From the NCBI GenBank assembly GCA_910586455.1, contig CAJUHX010000042.1, forward strand, positions 1-17,623: a DNA stretch of 17,623 bases. The letters are read 5' to 3'. The notes below the pieces were generated by a model. It searched no databases, was not told the DNA's origin, and saw only the letters and a list, made by a program, of their open reading frames with translations. This document shows, one piece after another, positions 7,521 through 14,594 of the stretch. This stretch comes from an uncultured Muribaculaceae bacterium. GTDB taxonomy: Bacteria > Bacteroidota > Bacteroidia > Bacteroidales > Muribaculaceae. Made by a program: the position numbers and the translations under genes. The first letter of the stretch is position 1; every line of letters starts with the position of its first letter.

Positions 7521-9158
7521 ATGAACCATTGTATATTCCGCATATTTGTTGTTCTGCTTGCCGGGTTGGCATGTTTGACCCAGGGTTGCGGTACTTCCGG
7601 AGAAGTAAAAGAGCGTCTTGACCTGGTCGAAACTGTAATGGATCAGAATCCCGACTCGGCGGCTCTGTTGCTTTCCGAAATCGACCCGTCCAGACTGCAC
7701 CACCCTGCTGACACATTGCGCTACCTTCTGCTCGACAATTTTGTGAGATACAAAAATTTCGACGACAGCCTCGACCTTGACGGCCTCAAACGCGCAGCCG
7801 AGTACTTCGGCGAACACAATCAGCCACATAATGCCATGCTCTCGCTGCTGATGGCGGGGCGTGTGCAGACACTGAAAAATATGCATGGTCAGGCAGCAGT
7901 GTCATTGTTGCAGGCCGCTGAGCTGGCAGAAAAGCTCGCCGACAGTTATTATGAAGGTCTGGTTCATTATGCAATGTACACACTCTATTCCGACTTTTAC
8001 GACAGTTCGCACCAACTGTTCTATTCGCGCAAAGCATTCGAGGCATTTACCCGCGCCGGACGCCCCGACTGGGCGGAATATGCCCGAATGGGAATAACTA
8101 TATCATACCATAATGCCAAGCACGAAACGAAGGCGCTCGAAGAGGCAGAGGTATTACGAAAGAACGCTGTTGAATTAGGCGACAGTTCGTTAGCGACACG
8201 AGCATTGCTTATGGCTGCCATTTCGTCGGCCGACAGTCTGCCCCATCTGTCGGCCAAGTATTATGCAATGGCGCTGGAAACAGATTCCTTGTTGTTTGAT
8301 CAGAACGACTGGTATGTGCTCAGTGACCTTATTGATAAAAACGGCATAGAATTGTTCAGCGACAGTGCCAGATGTGATATTGCCCGGGTACGGAGCCATA
8401 TTGATGCTGCCAGATCATGTAAATATTATGCCGAACGTGGAGATTATCATGAAGCATTTAGAAGACTTGATATTTATGTATATTCTCAGGAACAGCTGAT
8501 TGAACGTCTGTTGTTGCAAAACGTTGGAGGTTCTATTGAAACGTTCCACGATGCTAGAGAACAAGCAGTAGTCAGAGAGCGTCGAGCCGAACGCACTTGG
8601 AGCTATATATGGATATTTTTTCTGTTTATGTGTATAGTATTAATATTGCTTTGGCTGCAGGCTAAGACGCGTGGAGCACGTTTGCAGCGAAAACAGTATA
8701 TGGTAGATGTGGAGCGTCTTACCTCTATTATCGATGGTAAAGACAGTGTTAATACTCGTCAGACCGCCATTATTAAAGAATTGTTCGGAGCAAGATTCCA
8801 GACCCTGAACAGGTTGTGCGAGTCGTATTATGAGGATAAAAATGACCGTCGCGTCATTAATACTGTCAAAAATATGATTCAAGAAACTGCCGAGGATACT
8901 ATGACACTTGCGGAACTCTCTGCGTACCTTGATCGCTATACCTCCGGTCTGATAAGTGACTTTAGAATAGACTTCCCTGATTTGCGCCCGGAAGCCTTAC
9001 GCCTTTACATCTATATAGTTGCCGGTTTCTCGGTACGTTCCATTGCCGTTCTGCTCGATTGTGCGCCTGAGGTTGTTTATAACCGCAAATCGCGTCTTAA
9101 AAAGAGTATTGATAAGTCCTGTGCATCCAGGCGTGACGACTATCTAAGCTATCTCTGA
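7521..9158 (+). CDS. Membrane-spanning TPR sensor with C-terminal HTH (one-component transcription regulator)
   Basis: The protein has 545 residues. The N-terminus is a hydrophobic export signal (about 5-20) with a possible but weak lipobox (LTQGC, Cys23). Residues about 30-340 are helical, with TPR-like hairpins (for example HGQAAVSLLQAAELAEKLAD), and should lie in the periplasm. A single strong transmembrane helix spans about 360-382, flanked outside by basic residues. The cytoplasmic part holds a coiled-coil-like stretch (about 385-450) and ends in a helix-turn-helix of the sigma-region-4/LuxR kind (about 490-540, with GFSVRSIAVLLDC followed by VVYNRKSRLKKSI). The layout is known in Bacteroidales as TPR-TM-HTH regulators with poorly defined signals; the role is inferred. 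The ATG at 7521 is chosen over an in-frame ATG at 7416 because 7416 lies inside a repeat, is upstream of the promoter and would hide the signal peptide. A small secreted protein and an LRR protein follow it. The gene is more AT-rich than its neighbours, mainly in the second half. Confidence 0.8.
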   Translation: MNHCIFRIFVVLLAGLACLTQGCGTSGEVKERLDLVETVMDQNPDSAALLLSEIDPSRLHHPADTLRYLLLDNFVRYKNFDDSLDLDGLKRAAEYFGEHNQPHNAMLSLLMAGRVQTLKNMHGQAAVSLLQAAELAEKLADSYYEGLVHYAMYTLYSDFYDSSHQLFYSRKAFEAFTRAGRPDWAEYARMGITISYHNAKHETKALEEAEVLRKNAVELGDSSLATRALLMAAISSADSLPHLSAKYYAMALETDSLLFDQNDWYVLSDLIDKNGIELFSDSARCDIARVRSHIDAARSCKYYAERGDYHEAFRRLDIYVYSQEQLIERLLLQNVGGSIETFHDAREQAVVRERRAERTWSYIWIFFLFMCIVLILLWLQAKTRGARLQRKQYMVDVERLTSIIDGKDSVNTRQTAIIKELFGARFQTLNRLCESYYEDKNDRRVINTVKNMIQETAEDTMTLAELSAYLDRYTSGLISDFRIDFPDLRPEALRLYIYIVAGFSVRSIAVLLDCAPEVVYNRKSRLKKSIDKSCASRRDDYLSYL

Positions 9159-9182
9159 CTATATGTAGCACCCGAAAAATGC

Positions 9183-9287
9183 ATGTGATAGGTATGTGAT
9201 AGAATTATACATGTCTTCTTGTCGTATATGCTTAATTAATAAGTAATTAGTTTTGTAGTGCGATAGGTTGTTTTCGGCTTTTGATAG
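9183..9287 (+). promoter_or_regulatory. Four helically phased GATAG motifs, possible regulator-binding array
   Basis: ATGTGATAG occurs twice with an 11-bp period, at 9183-9191 and 9194-9202. Related copies are GTGCGATAG at 9258-9266 and TTGATAG at 9281-9287. The GATAG cores start at 9187, 9198, 9262 and 9283, offsets of 0, 11, 75 and 96 bp, which are all close to whole numbers of helical turns. They lie between the TPR-HTH gene and the small secreted protein gene. Binding by that regulator is only a suggestion. Confidence 0.35.
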
Positions 9288-9341
9288 AGCGTTTTTGCAA
9301 TATTTTGTCTAATTTTACCATATCCTTAAATTCTTATACAC

Positions 9342-9551
9342 ATGAAACAAATAATCTATCTAATTCTATTCTCGCTTATGCTGCTCGCACCTGTGAACAG
9401 TGCTATGGCCGGTGAAACAAGTACAGTAATTCAAAAAGGGACTTTACGCCCCATAAAGAAAGATGGAGGAGTAAAGCGAACTCCGAGTCTGCTTTATATA
9501 GAATGTGAGTACAGCAACGGAGCTATTGTTTTTCTTCCTAATTTCGACTAA
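9342..9551 (+). CDS. Small secreted protein, 69 residues, function unknown
   Basis: The reading frame starts with a clear Sec signal peptide: MKQ, a hydrophobic core to about residue 18, and a likely cleavage after AMA (Ala23). The mature product would have about 46 residues, with one Cys, a Lys-rich first half (PIKKDGGVKR) and a second half of two beta-like strands (LLYIECEY, AIVFLPNF). The ending resembles the first strands of the small secreted DUF3244 proteins of Bacteroidales, which are usually over 100 residues, so this could be a short relative or a truncated copy. No coding sequence continues after the stop at 9549-9551. It lies 183 bp downstream of the TPR-HTH gene. Candidate promoter pieces upstream (TAATTTTA at 9310-9317) are imperfect. 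It could be a signal peptide-like ligand, an envelope protein or a remnant; none is shown. Confidence 0.6.
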   Translation: MKQIIYLILFSLMLLAPVNSAMAGETSTVIQKGTLRPIKKDGGVKRTPSLLYIECEYSNGAIVFLPNFD

Positions 9552-9583
9552 GGAAAATATTGCAGAATTCAATTTTAGTTTGT

Positions 9584-9597
9584 AGATTTGTAAATCT
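9584..9597. promoter_or_regulatory. AGATTT-GT-AAATCT palindrome upstream of the LRR gene
   Basis: A perfect inverted repeat with 6-bp arms and a 2-bp centre lies 44 bp before the ATG at 9641, in an AT-rich leader. It is operator-like in size and position. Chance occurrence in AT-rich DNA is a real alternative. Confidence 0.3.
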
Positions 9598-9640
9598 CAA
9601 AGCTTAATAATTATAATTTAACTAAAAATCAAATAGAGCT

Positions 9641-11125
9641 ATGAAAAAAAATGTATTGATTGTGATTATGTGTGTCCTTTGCCAGTTTTGGGCAGGGACT
9701 CAACTGAAAGCTTTGACTGTGGCCACTCCGCCGGCTGACGAGCAGGGCGATGTGCAGGTTCTTGAAGCAGAACATCCCGAAATTATTGAACGCTTTGTCG
9801 CAAAAGTTGAGAGTGCCGGACAGCTTGAAGCTGTGCTTGGCGATAAAATAAACTGCATTGATACTCTGGTGGTGGAAGGTACGCTTGACGCTGCCGACTT
9901 CGATGCCTTGTGGAGGACCACATATTATGGTAATACTACTGTAATTGATATGGTCGGAGCTGACTGTTCGGGCAAAATTCCCGACTGCGCATTCTATAAG
10001 CAGGATATTCAGGTAGATGAGAATGAAAAATTCACGTCGATAAAGTTGCGTAGCATTGTTTTGGGCGACGATATAACAGAAATCGGCGAATCGGCATTCC
10101 GCTCGGCGAGAAAGCTTGAACGAATGAATATACCGGAGCACTTGCAGCTTATTGGCCAGTACGCCTTTGCCGCTTGCAGCGGTTTGAATGTGCCTCTGTT
10201 TGTATTTCCCGAAGGTATAGAAATTCAGCTCGGAGCCTTCCTGAGAAGCGGACTAATCGGCAAGGCTGTCTTCGGCGACGTTAAACTAATTGGTGACGAC
10301 TGTTTTTATGGCACCAGGCTGCTGGATGTGGTATTTAACGGAACAGTCGACAAAATCGGTTTTGAAGCATTTAGAGATTGCGAATTTACCTATGCCGATT
10401 TTTCGAAAGTCGAGGAGTTGTCGGCAAGTGTGTTGTATGGCGCCAGAGAATGTACACAAATTGTGCTTAACGATAATTTGACGACAATACCGTTTTATTT
10501 TGCCCGCTGCTGTTCAGCTCTTGAGCTGTGTAATATACCGCAGAAGTGTGAGCGCATAGAGTCGGATGCTTTTTATCTGTGCGAAAAACTTCAGGATGTA
10601 GAATTCCCCGAGGGGCTTCGTGCGATTGATTACAGCGCTTTTGCGGAGTGTCAGTCGCTGAAGATGCTGCAATTTCCCGCTTCGCTTGAGAATCTCGGGC
10701 AATGGGCTTTCTCGGGCTGTAGCGGAGTAGTGCTGTTGGGTAGCCGAGCCATGACTCCGCCTGTTTGTGGAAAGGATGTATTCGATGGTGTGTCCGAAGA
10801 TGCGCCTCTGCTTGTGCCCGAGGGGACTGCCGAGCTGTATCGCAATGCTCCGGGCTGGAACAGATTCAGAATTATACTGGAAACAAGCTACTTCCCCAGC
10901 AGCGTTGACGAGGTGTTTGCAAGCGATGCCGATAGCCGTATTTGCGGCGGAATCGGTGAAATACGCATAGTCGGCAGTAATTCGGCGTTCTGCGAGGTTT
11001 ATGCTACTGACGGCCGCAAAGTAACACAGGCCCGCATTGCCGATGGTGCCGCAACCATAGAGGTCAAGGCCGGTATTTATTTGGTAAGACTTGGCGGCAA
11101 GGTTGCAAAGGTGCAAGTAAAGTAA
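9641..11125 (+). CDS. Secreted BspA-like leucine-rich-repeat protein with C-terminal sorting-like domain
   Basis: The protein has 494 residues and a Sec signal peptide (MKKN, hydrophobic to about 23, cleaved near LKA). Residues about 95-415 are BspA-type (LRR_5) repeats of about 23 residues with the pattern I-G-xx-AF-xx-C-xx-L-xxx-xP. Clear units include ITEIGESAFRSARKLERMNI, QLIGQYAFAACSGL and ERIESDAFYLCEKLQDVEFP. The repeat array closes with the usual VPEGTAELYRNAPGWNRF cap. The last 75 residues, ending VYATDGRKV...GIYLVRLGGKVAKVQVK, look like the beta-rich C-terminal sorting domain of type IX-secreted or surface-attached Bacteroidetes proteins. BspA proteins are known in adhesion to host matrix and other bacteria; the ligand here is unknown. 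The start is the only good ATG before the signal peptide. It may be co-regulated with the small protein 89 bp upstream. The region is more AT-rich than the flanking housekeeping genes. Confidence 0.87.
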   Translation: MKKNVLIVIMCVLCQFWAGTQLKALTVATPPADEQGDVQVLEAEHPEIIERFVAKVESAGQLEAVLGDKINCIDTLVVEGTLDAADFDALWRTTYYGNTTVIDMVGADCSGKIPDCAFYKQDIQVDENEKFTSIKLRSIVLGDDITEIGESAFRSARKLERMNIPEHLQLIGQYAFAACSGLNVPLFVFPEGIEIQLGAFLRSGLIGKAVFGDVKLIGDDCFYGTRLLDVVFNGTVDKIGFEAFRDCEFTYADFSKVEELSASVLYGARECTQIVLNDNLTTIPFYFARCCSALELCNIPQKCERIESDAFYLCEKLQDVEFPEGLRAIDYSAFAECQSLKMLQFPASLENLGQWAFSGCSGVVLLGSRAMTPPVCGKDVFDGVSEDAPLLVPEGTAELYRNAPGWNRFRIILETSYFPSSVDEVFASDADSRICGGIGEIRIVGSNSAFCEVYATDGRKVTQARIADGAATIEVKAGIYLVRLGGKVAKVQVK

Positions 11126-11170
11126 TACCGGGATACGGTATATAGTATAAGGAAATGATGCAGATTTGCT

Positions 11171-11203
11171 GTCCGGCGTGTATTGTAAAAGTACGCGCCG
11201 GAC
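11171..11203 (+). other. Strong hairpin after the LRR gene, in a 316-bp gene-free stretch
   Basis: GTCCGGCGTGTA (11171-11182) and TACGCGCCGGAC (11192-11203) form a 12-bp stem with one G-T pair and a 9-nt loop. It begins 46 bp after the LRR stop codon. No T-tract follows, so it may protect the mRNA 3' end, help factor-dependent termination, or belong to a repeat. The gene-free stretch 11126-11441 otherwise holds the second repeat copy and a promoter; I see nothing else in it. Confidence 0.6.
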
Positions 11204-11307
11204 GGCTGTCGTTACACCGTAAAGCCTTGCACCGAGTCCACTGAGTACTCACAGAGTTTTTTAAATTTTCTATAGTTCTCCGGTTCTATGGTCAAGATAC
11301 CAATTTT

Positions 11308-11384
11308 GAGGCCTCGCTTGTACCCCTCCGTTGTCCCCGACGGAGGACTTTCCGGCGCGTTCTCCCCGTGGATGATGGCGGGGG
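11308..11384 (+). repeat. Palindromic intergenic repeat, copy 2
   Basis: This block matches 7352-7428 at 71 of 77 positions in the same orientation. The central hairpin is kept: CCTCCGTTG at 11325-11333 with CGACGGAGG at 11338-11346. The one stem difference from copy 1 (C to T) still pairs with G. The closing CCCCGCC seen before copy 1 is absent here. The block ends 16 bp before the -33 box of the next gene. GC content is much higher than in the surrounding intergenic DNA. Confidence 0.85.
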
Positions 11385-11400
11385 AGGGTCAACAAAAAAA

Positions 11401-11432
11401 TTTGCGTGTTTCGTAAAAAATGCGTAATTTTG
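11401..11432 (+). promoter_or_regulatory. Bacteroidetes promoter of the DUF1846 gene
   Basis: TTTG at 11401-11404 and TAATTTTG at 11425-11432 are 20 bp apart, a full consensus match. The ATG at 11442 is only 9 bp beyond the -7 box, so the expected leader is about 6 nt or less and has no Shine-Dalgarno sequence. Confidence 0.75.
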
Positions 11433-11441
11433 TAACCCGTT

Positions 11442-12920
11442 ATGAAATACGGCTTTGACAACGACAAGTATCTGAAAATTCAGTCCGAACACATCAAGGA
11501 GCGTATAGCCCAGTTCGGAAATAAGCTCTATCTGGAGCTTGGCGGCAAACTCTTCGACGATTATCATGCCAGCAGAGTTCTGCCGGGTTTTAAACCTGAC
11601 AGCAAGTTGAAAATGCTGTCACAACTGGCCGACAGTGCCGAGATTGTGATAGTAATCAGTGCTCGCGACATTGAGAAAAACAAGGTGCGCGGCGATCTGG
11701 GCATTACCTATGATATGGATGTGCTGCGCTTGCGCGAGGAATTCCAGAAGCGTGGCTTCCTGGTTAGCTCGGTGGTGGTGACACACTATAACGGCCAGTC
11801 GAGCGCCGATGCCTTCCGGGCTCGACTGCAGCGCATGGGTGTGACAACTTATGCGCATTACACCATCGAAGGATATCCCAACAATGTAGACCTGATTGAT
11901 TCCGACGACGGCTTCGGACGCAACGACTATGTCGAAACCACCCGTCCGCTGGTGATTGTCACAGCTCCGGGCCCCGGCAGCGGCAAGATGGCCGTGTGTC
12001 TGAGCCAGCTCTACAACGAGAACAAGCGAGGCATCGAGGCCGGCTACGCCAAGTTCGAAACATTTCCGGTGTGGAACCTGCCACTGAAGCACCCGGTAAA
12101 CATAGCTTACGAGGCTGCCACCGCCGACCTCAACGATGTGAACATGATCGACCCGTTCCATCTGGAAGCATACGGCAAGACTGCCATCAACTATAACCGC
12201 GACATTGAAATATTTCCGGTTCTCAACGCCCTGTTCGAGGGCATATACGGCCAGAATCCCTACAAGTCGCCTACCGACATGGGGGTGAATATGGTCGGTT
12301 TCTGTATCGACGACGACGACGTGTGCTGCGACGCTTCGAAGAACGAAATCATACGCCGCTATTTCACCGCCCTCAACGCCATGGCCATGGGCGACTGCAA
12401 CGAGAGTGAGGTCAACAAGATATCGCTGTTGTTCAAGCAGGCAAAAATCGATGTCAACTACCGCAGGTGTGTGGCCCCGGCACGTGAGCGGGCCGAGCGT
12501 TGCGGTGTGCCTTGCAGCGCCATTGAACTTGCCGACGGCACTATAATAACCAGCGAAACCAGCGAGCTGTTAGGTACCAGCGCTGCGGTGATACTCAACG
12601 CTATAAAGCATCTGGCCGGCATCGACCACAGTGTGAAGCTGATACCGCAGCACATGATAGAGCCGATACAGTACACTAAAATCAACTATCTGCGCAGCCG
12701 CAACAAACGCCTCCATACCGACGAGGTGCTGGTGGCGCTGTCGGTACTCAGCACCCATGACGAGGCCTGTCGCCGCGCGCTTGAAGTGTTGCCGCAACTC
12801 CATGGCTGTCAGGTACACTCCACGGTGATGCTGGGCGAAGTCGACCGTAAAATATACAAGAAGCTCGGAGTGGGCCTTAGCTGCGATCCTGCGCAGAAAA
12901 AGCCAAAAACTATGCTTTAA
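11442..12920 (+). CDS. DUF1846 family protein (UPF0371), function unknown
   Basis: The protein has 492 residues, the usual length of this conserved family, which is found in Bacteroidetes and Firmicutes. I recognise the family by its start (KYGFDNDKYLKIQSEHIKER) and by blocks such as LYLELGGKLFDDYHASRVLP (29-48), ISARDIEKNKVRGDLGITYD (72-91) and TAPGPGSGKMAVCLSQLY (174-191). The last block looks like a phosphate-binding loop (GPGSGK, Lys182) but lacks the Ser/Thr after Lys that a true Walker A has. Acidic and Cys-rich DDDDVCCD lies near 283. The protein has no signal peptide or membrane helix, so it is cytoplasmic. The biochemical function is not known to me; nucleotide or phosphate binding is inference from the loop. 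It has its own promoter and is followed 63 bp later by pyrG. Confidence 0.88.
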   Translation: MKYGFDNDKYLKIQSEHIKERIAQFGNKLYLELGGKLFDDYHASRVLPGFKPDSKLKMLSQLADSAEIVIVISARDIEKNKVRGDLGITYDMDVLRLREEFQKRGFLVSSVVVTHYNGQSSADAFRARLQRMGVTTYAHYTIEGYPNNVDLIDSDDGFGRNDYVETTRPLVIVTAPGPGSGKMAVCLSQLYNENKRGIEAGYAKFETFPVWNLPLKHPVNIAYEAATADLNDVNMIDPFHLEAYGKTAINYNRDIEIFPVLNALFEGIYGQNPYKSPTDMGVNMVGFCIDDDDVCCDASKNEIIRRYFTALNAMAMGDCNESEVNKISLLFKQAKIDVNYRRCVAPARERAERCGVPCSAIELADGTIITSETSELLGTSAAVILNAIKHLAGIDHSVKLIPQHMIEPIQYTKINYLRSRNKRLHTDEVLVALSVLSTHDEACRRALEVLPQLHGCQVHSTVMLGEVDRKIYKKLGVGLSCDPAQKKPKTML

Positions 12921-12955
12921 GTCCACTTTGTAGCGGACGCTTGAATAAATTTTCG

Positions 12956-12963
12956 TATCTTTG
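12956..12963 (+). promoter_or_regulatory. Putative -7 promoter box of pyrG-yidC
   Basis: TATCTTTG matches TAnnTTTG exactly. The nearest TTTG upstream (12927-12930) is 25 bp away, too far for the usual 19-21 bp, so the -33 element is weak or missing. The expected leader before the GTG at 12984 is about 17 nt. Confidence 0.5.
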
Positions 12964-12983
12964 CAATTTCAAAAATCATCTAA

Positions 12984-14594
12984 GTGGAAACCAAGTACAT
13001 ATTCGTCACCGGCGGCGTGGTATCGTCGTTAGGAAAGGGTATAATTTCTTCATCACTGGCCTGCCTGCTTAAAGCCCGCGGTTACAGAGTGACTATACAG
13101 AAATTCGACCCATATATAAACATAGACCCCGGCACGCTCAACCCCTATGAGCATGGCGAATGTTACGTGACCGTCGACGGCCATGAGGCCGACCTTGACC
13201 TTGGACATTACGAACGCTTTACCGACATCCAGACCACACGCGCCAACAATGTTACCACCGGACGCATCTATCAGAGCGTAATCGACAAGGAGCGCCGTGG
13301 CGATTATCTGGGCAAGACGGTGCAGATTGTGCCGCATATCACCGATGAGATAAAGCGCAACGTAAAAGCCCTGGGCAATACCGGCAAATTCGACTTTATA
13401 ATCACCGAAATAGGCGGCGTGGTGGGCGACATCGAGTCGCTGCCTTTCCTTGAGGCCGTGCGCCAGTTGCGCTGGGAACTTGGCCGCAGCGCCCTGTGCG
13501 TGCATCTGACCTATGTGCCCTATATCGCGGCCGCCAAGGAAATCAAGACCAAGCCCACACAGCACTCCGTAAAGCAGCTGCAACAGCTGGGCATACAGCC
13601 CGATGTGCTTGTGCTGCGAACCGAGCACGACATCCCCGCCGACGTGCGCCGCAAAATTGCCCTGTTCTGCAACGTGGCGACCGACGCAGTGGTCGATTCC
13701 AAAGACGTTGACTCAATCTACAAGGTTCCCCTGACTATGCATGCCCAGAAGCTCGACGAGATTGTGCTGCGTCTGATGGATGTAAAATACCCCGGAGAGC
13801 CTCACATGGCCCCATGGCTCGATTTCATAGCAAAACTCGATGCCGCCACAGAGCCTGTAACCATAGGTCTGGTGGGCAAATATGTGGAGCTGCAGGACGC
13901 CTACAAATCAATCAATGAGGCCCTGCTGCATGCCGCCACATACGCCGACCGCAAACTCCGCCTTGTGTACATACACTCCGAGAAGCTGACCGAGGCCGAT
14001 GTCGACGAAAAACTCTCGGGCATAGACGGCGTGGTCATAGCCCCCGGTTTCGGCCGGCGAGGTATCGAAGGCAAGTTCACAGCCCTGCGCTGGTGCCGCG
14101 AGCACGACGTGCCCACCTTCGGCATCTGCCTTGGCATGCAGTGCATGGTGATTGAGTTCGCCCGCAACGTACTGGGCATGGCCGACGCCAACTCCACCGA
14201 AATGGACACCAAGACCACTCACCCGGTAATCGACCTGATGGACGAGCAGAAAAGCATATCGAACCTTGGCGGCACCATGCGATTAGGAGCATACGACTGT
14301 GTGTTCCGTCCGGGCTCTCTGGCCGCGCGTGCCTACGGCAGCGAGCAGGTGCGCGAACGCCACCGCCACCGCTTTGAGTTCAACTCCGATTACCGCAATG
14401 CCTTTGAGCAGGCAGGTATGGAGTGTGTGGGCCTCAACCCCGACACCGGTCTGGTGGAGGTAGTGGAGATGCCGTCGAAGCGCTGGTTTCTGGGCACACA
14501 ATACCATCCCGAGTACTCCTCTACCGTACTTTCACCCAACCCCATATTCAAGAGCTTTATCCAAGCAGCCATAAATTATCGTAATGAAAAATGA
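12984..14594 (+). CDS. pyrG: CTP synthase (glutamine hydrolysing)
   Basis: The enzyme makes CTP from UTP, ATP and glutamine, the last step of cytidine nucleotide synthesis, in the cytoplasm. It has 536 residues, the normal length. The N-terminal synthetase domain (1-270) begins KYIFVTGGVVSSLGKGI, with P-loop Lys18, and contains FDPYINIDPGT and EIGGVVGDIES. The C-terminal class I glutamine amidotransferase domain (about 290-536) has the nucleophile Cys382 in GICLGMQ and the partners His508 and Glu510 in YHPEYSS. PGFGRRGIEGK at 354-364 forms the oxyanion region. All catalytic residues are present. The start is GTG: an in-frame TAA at 12981-12983 directly precedes it, and any later ATG would remove the P-loop. 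There is no Shine-Dalgarno sequence. The stop overlaps the yidC start (ATGA at 14591-14594). Confidence 0.97.
   Translation: METKYIFVTGGVVSSLGKGIISSSLACLLKARGYRVTIQKFDPYINIDPGTLNPYEHGECYVTVDGHEADLDLGHYERFTDIQTTRANNVTTGRIYQSVIDKERRGDYLGKTVQIVPHITDEIKRNVKALGNTGKFDFIITEIGGVVGDIESLPFLEAVRQLRWELGRSALCVHLTYVPYIAAAKEIKTKPTQHSVKQLQQLGIQPDVLVLRTEHDIPADVRRKIALFCNVATDAVVDSKDVDSIYKVPLTMHAQKLDEIVLRLMDVKYPGEPHMAPWLDFIAKLDAATEPVTIGLVGKYVELQDAYKSINEALLHAATYADRKLRLVYIHSEKLTEADVDEKLSGIDGVVIAPGFGRRGIEGKFTALRWCREHDVPTFGICLGMQCMVIEFARNVLGMADANSTEMDTKTTHPVIDLMDEQKSISNLGGTMRLGAYDCVFRPGSLAARAYGSEQVRERHRHRFEFNSDYRNAFEQAGMECVGLNPDTGLVEVVEMPSKRWFLGTQYHPEYSSTVLSPNPIFKSFIQAAINYRNEK

Noticed and set aside
11171..11203. 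Hairpin as an intrinsic terminator
   Set aside because: The stem is strong but no T-tract follows on either side, so it is listed as a hairpin of unknown role instead.
11292..11567. 91-residue minus-strand open frame crossing the repeat
   Set aside because: It is a translation of repeat copy 2 and of the start of DUF1846 in antisense. A similar Arg-rich peptide appears antisense to copy 1 only because the DNA is repeated.
12927..12963. Complete -33/-7 promoter for pyrG
   Set aside because: The TTTG at 12927 is 25 bp from the -7 box, outside the usual 19-21 bp, so only the -7 box is listed.
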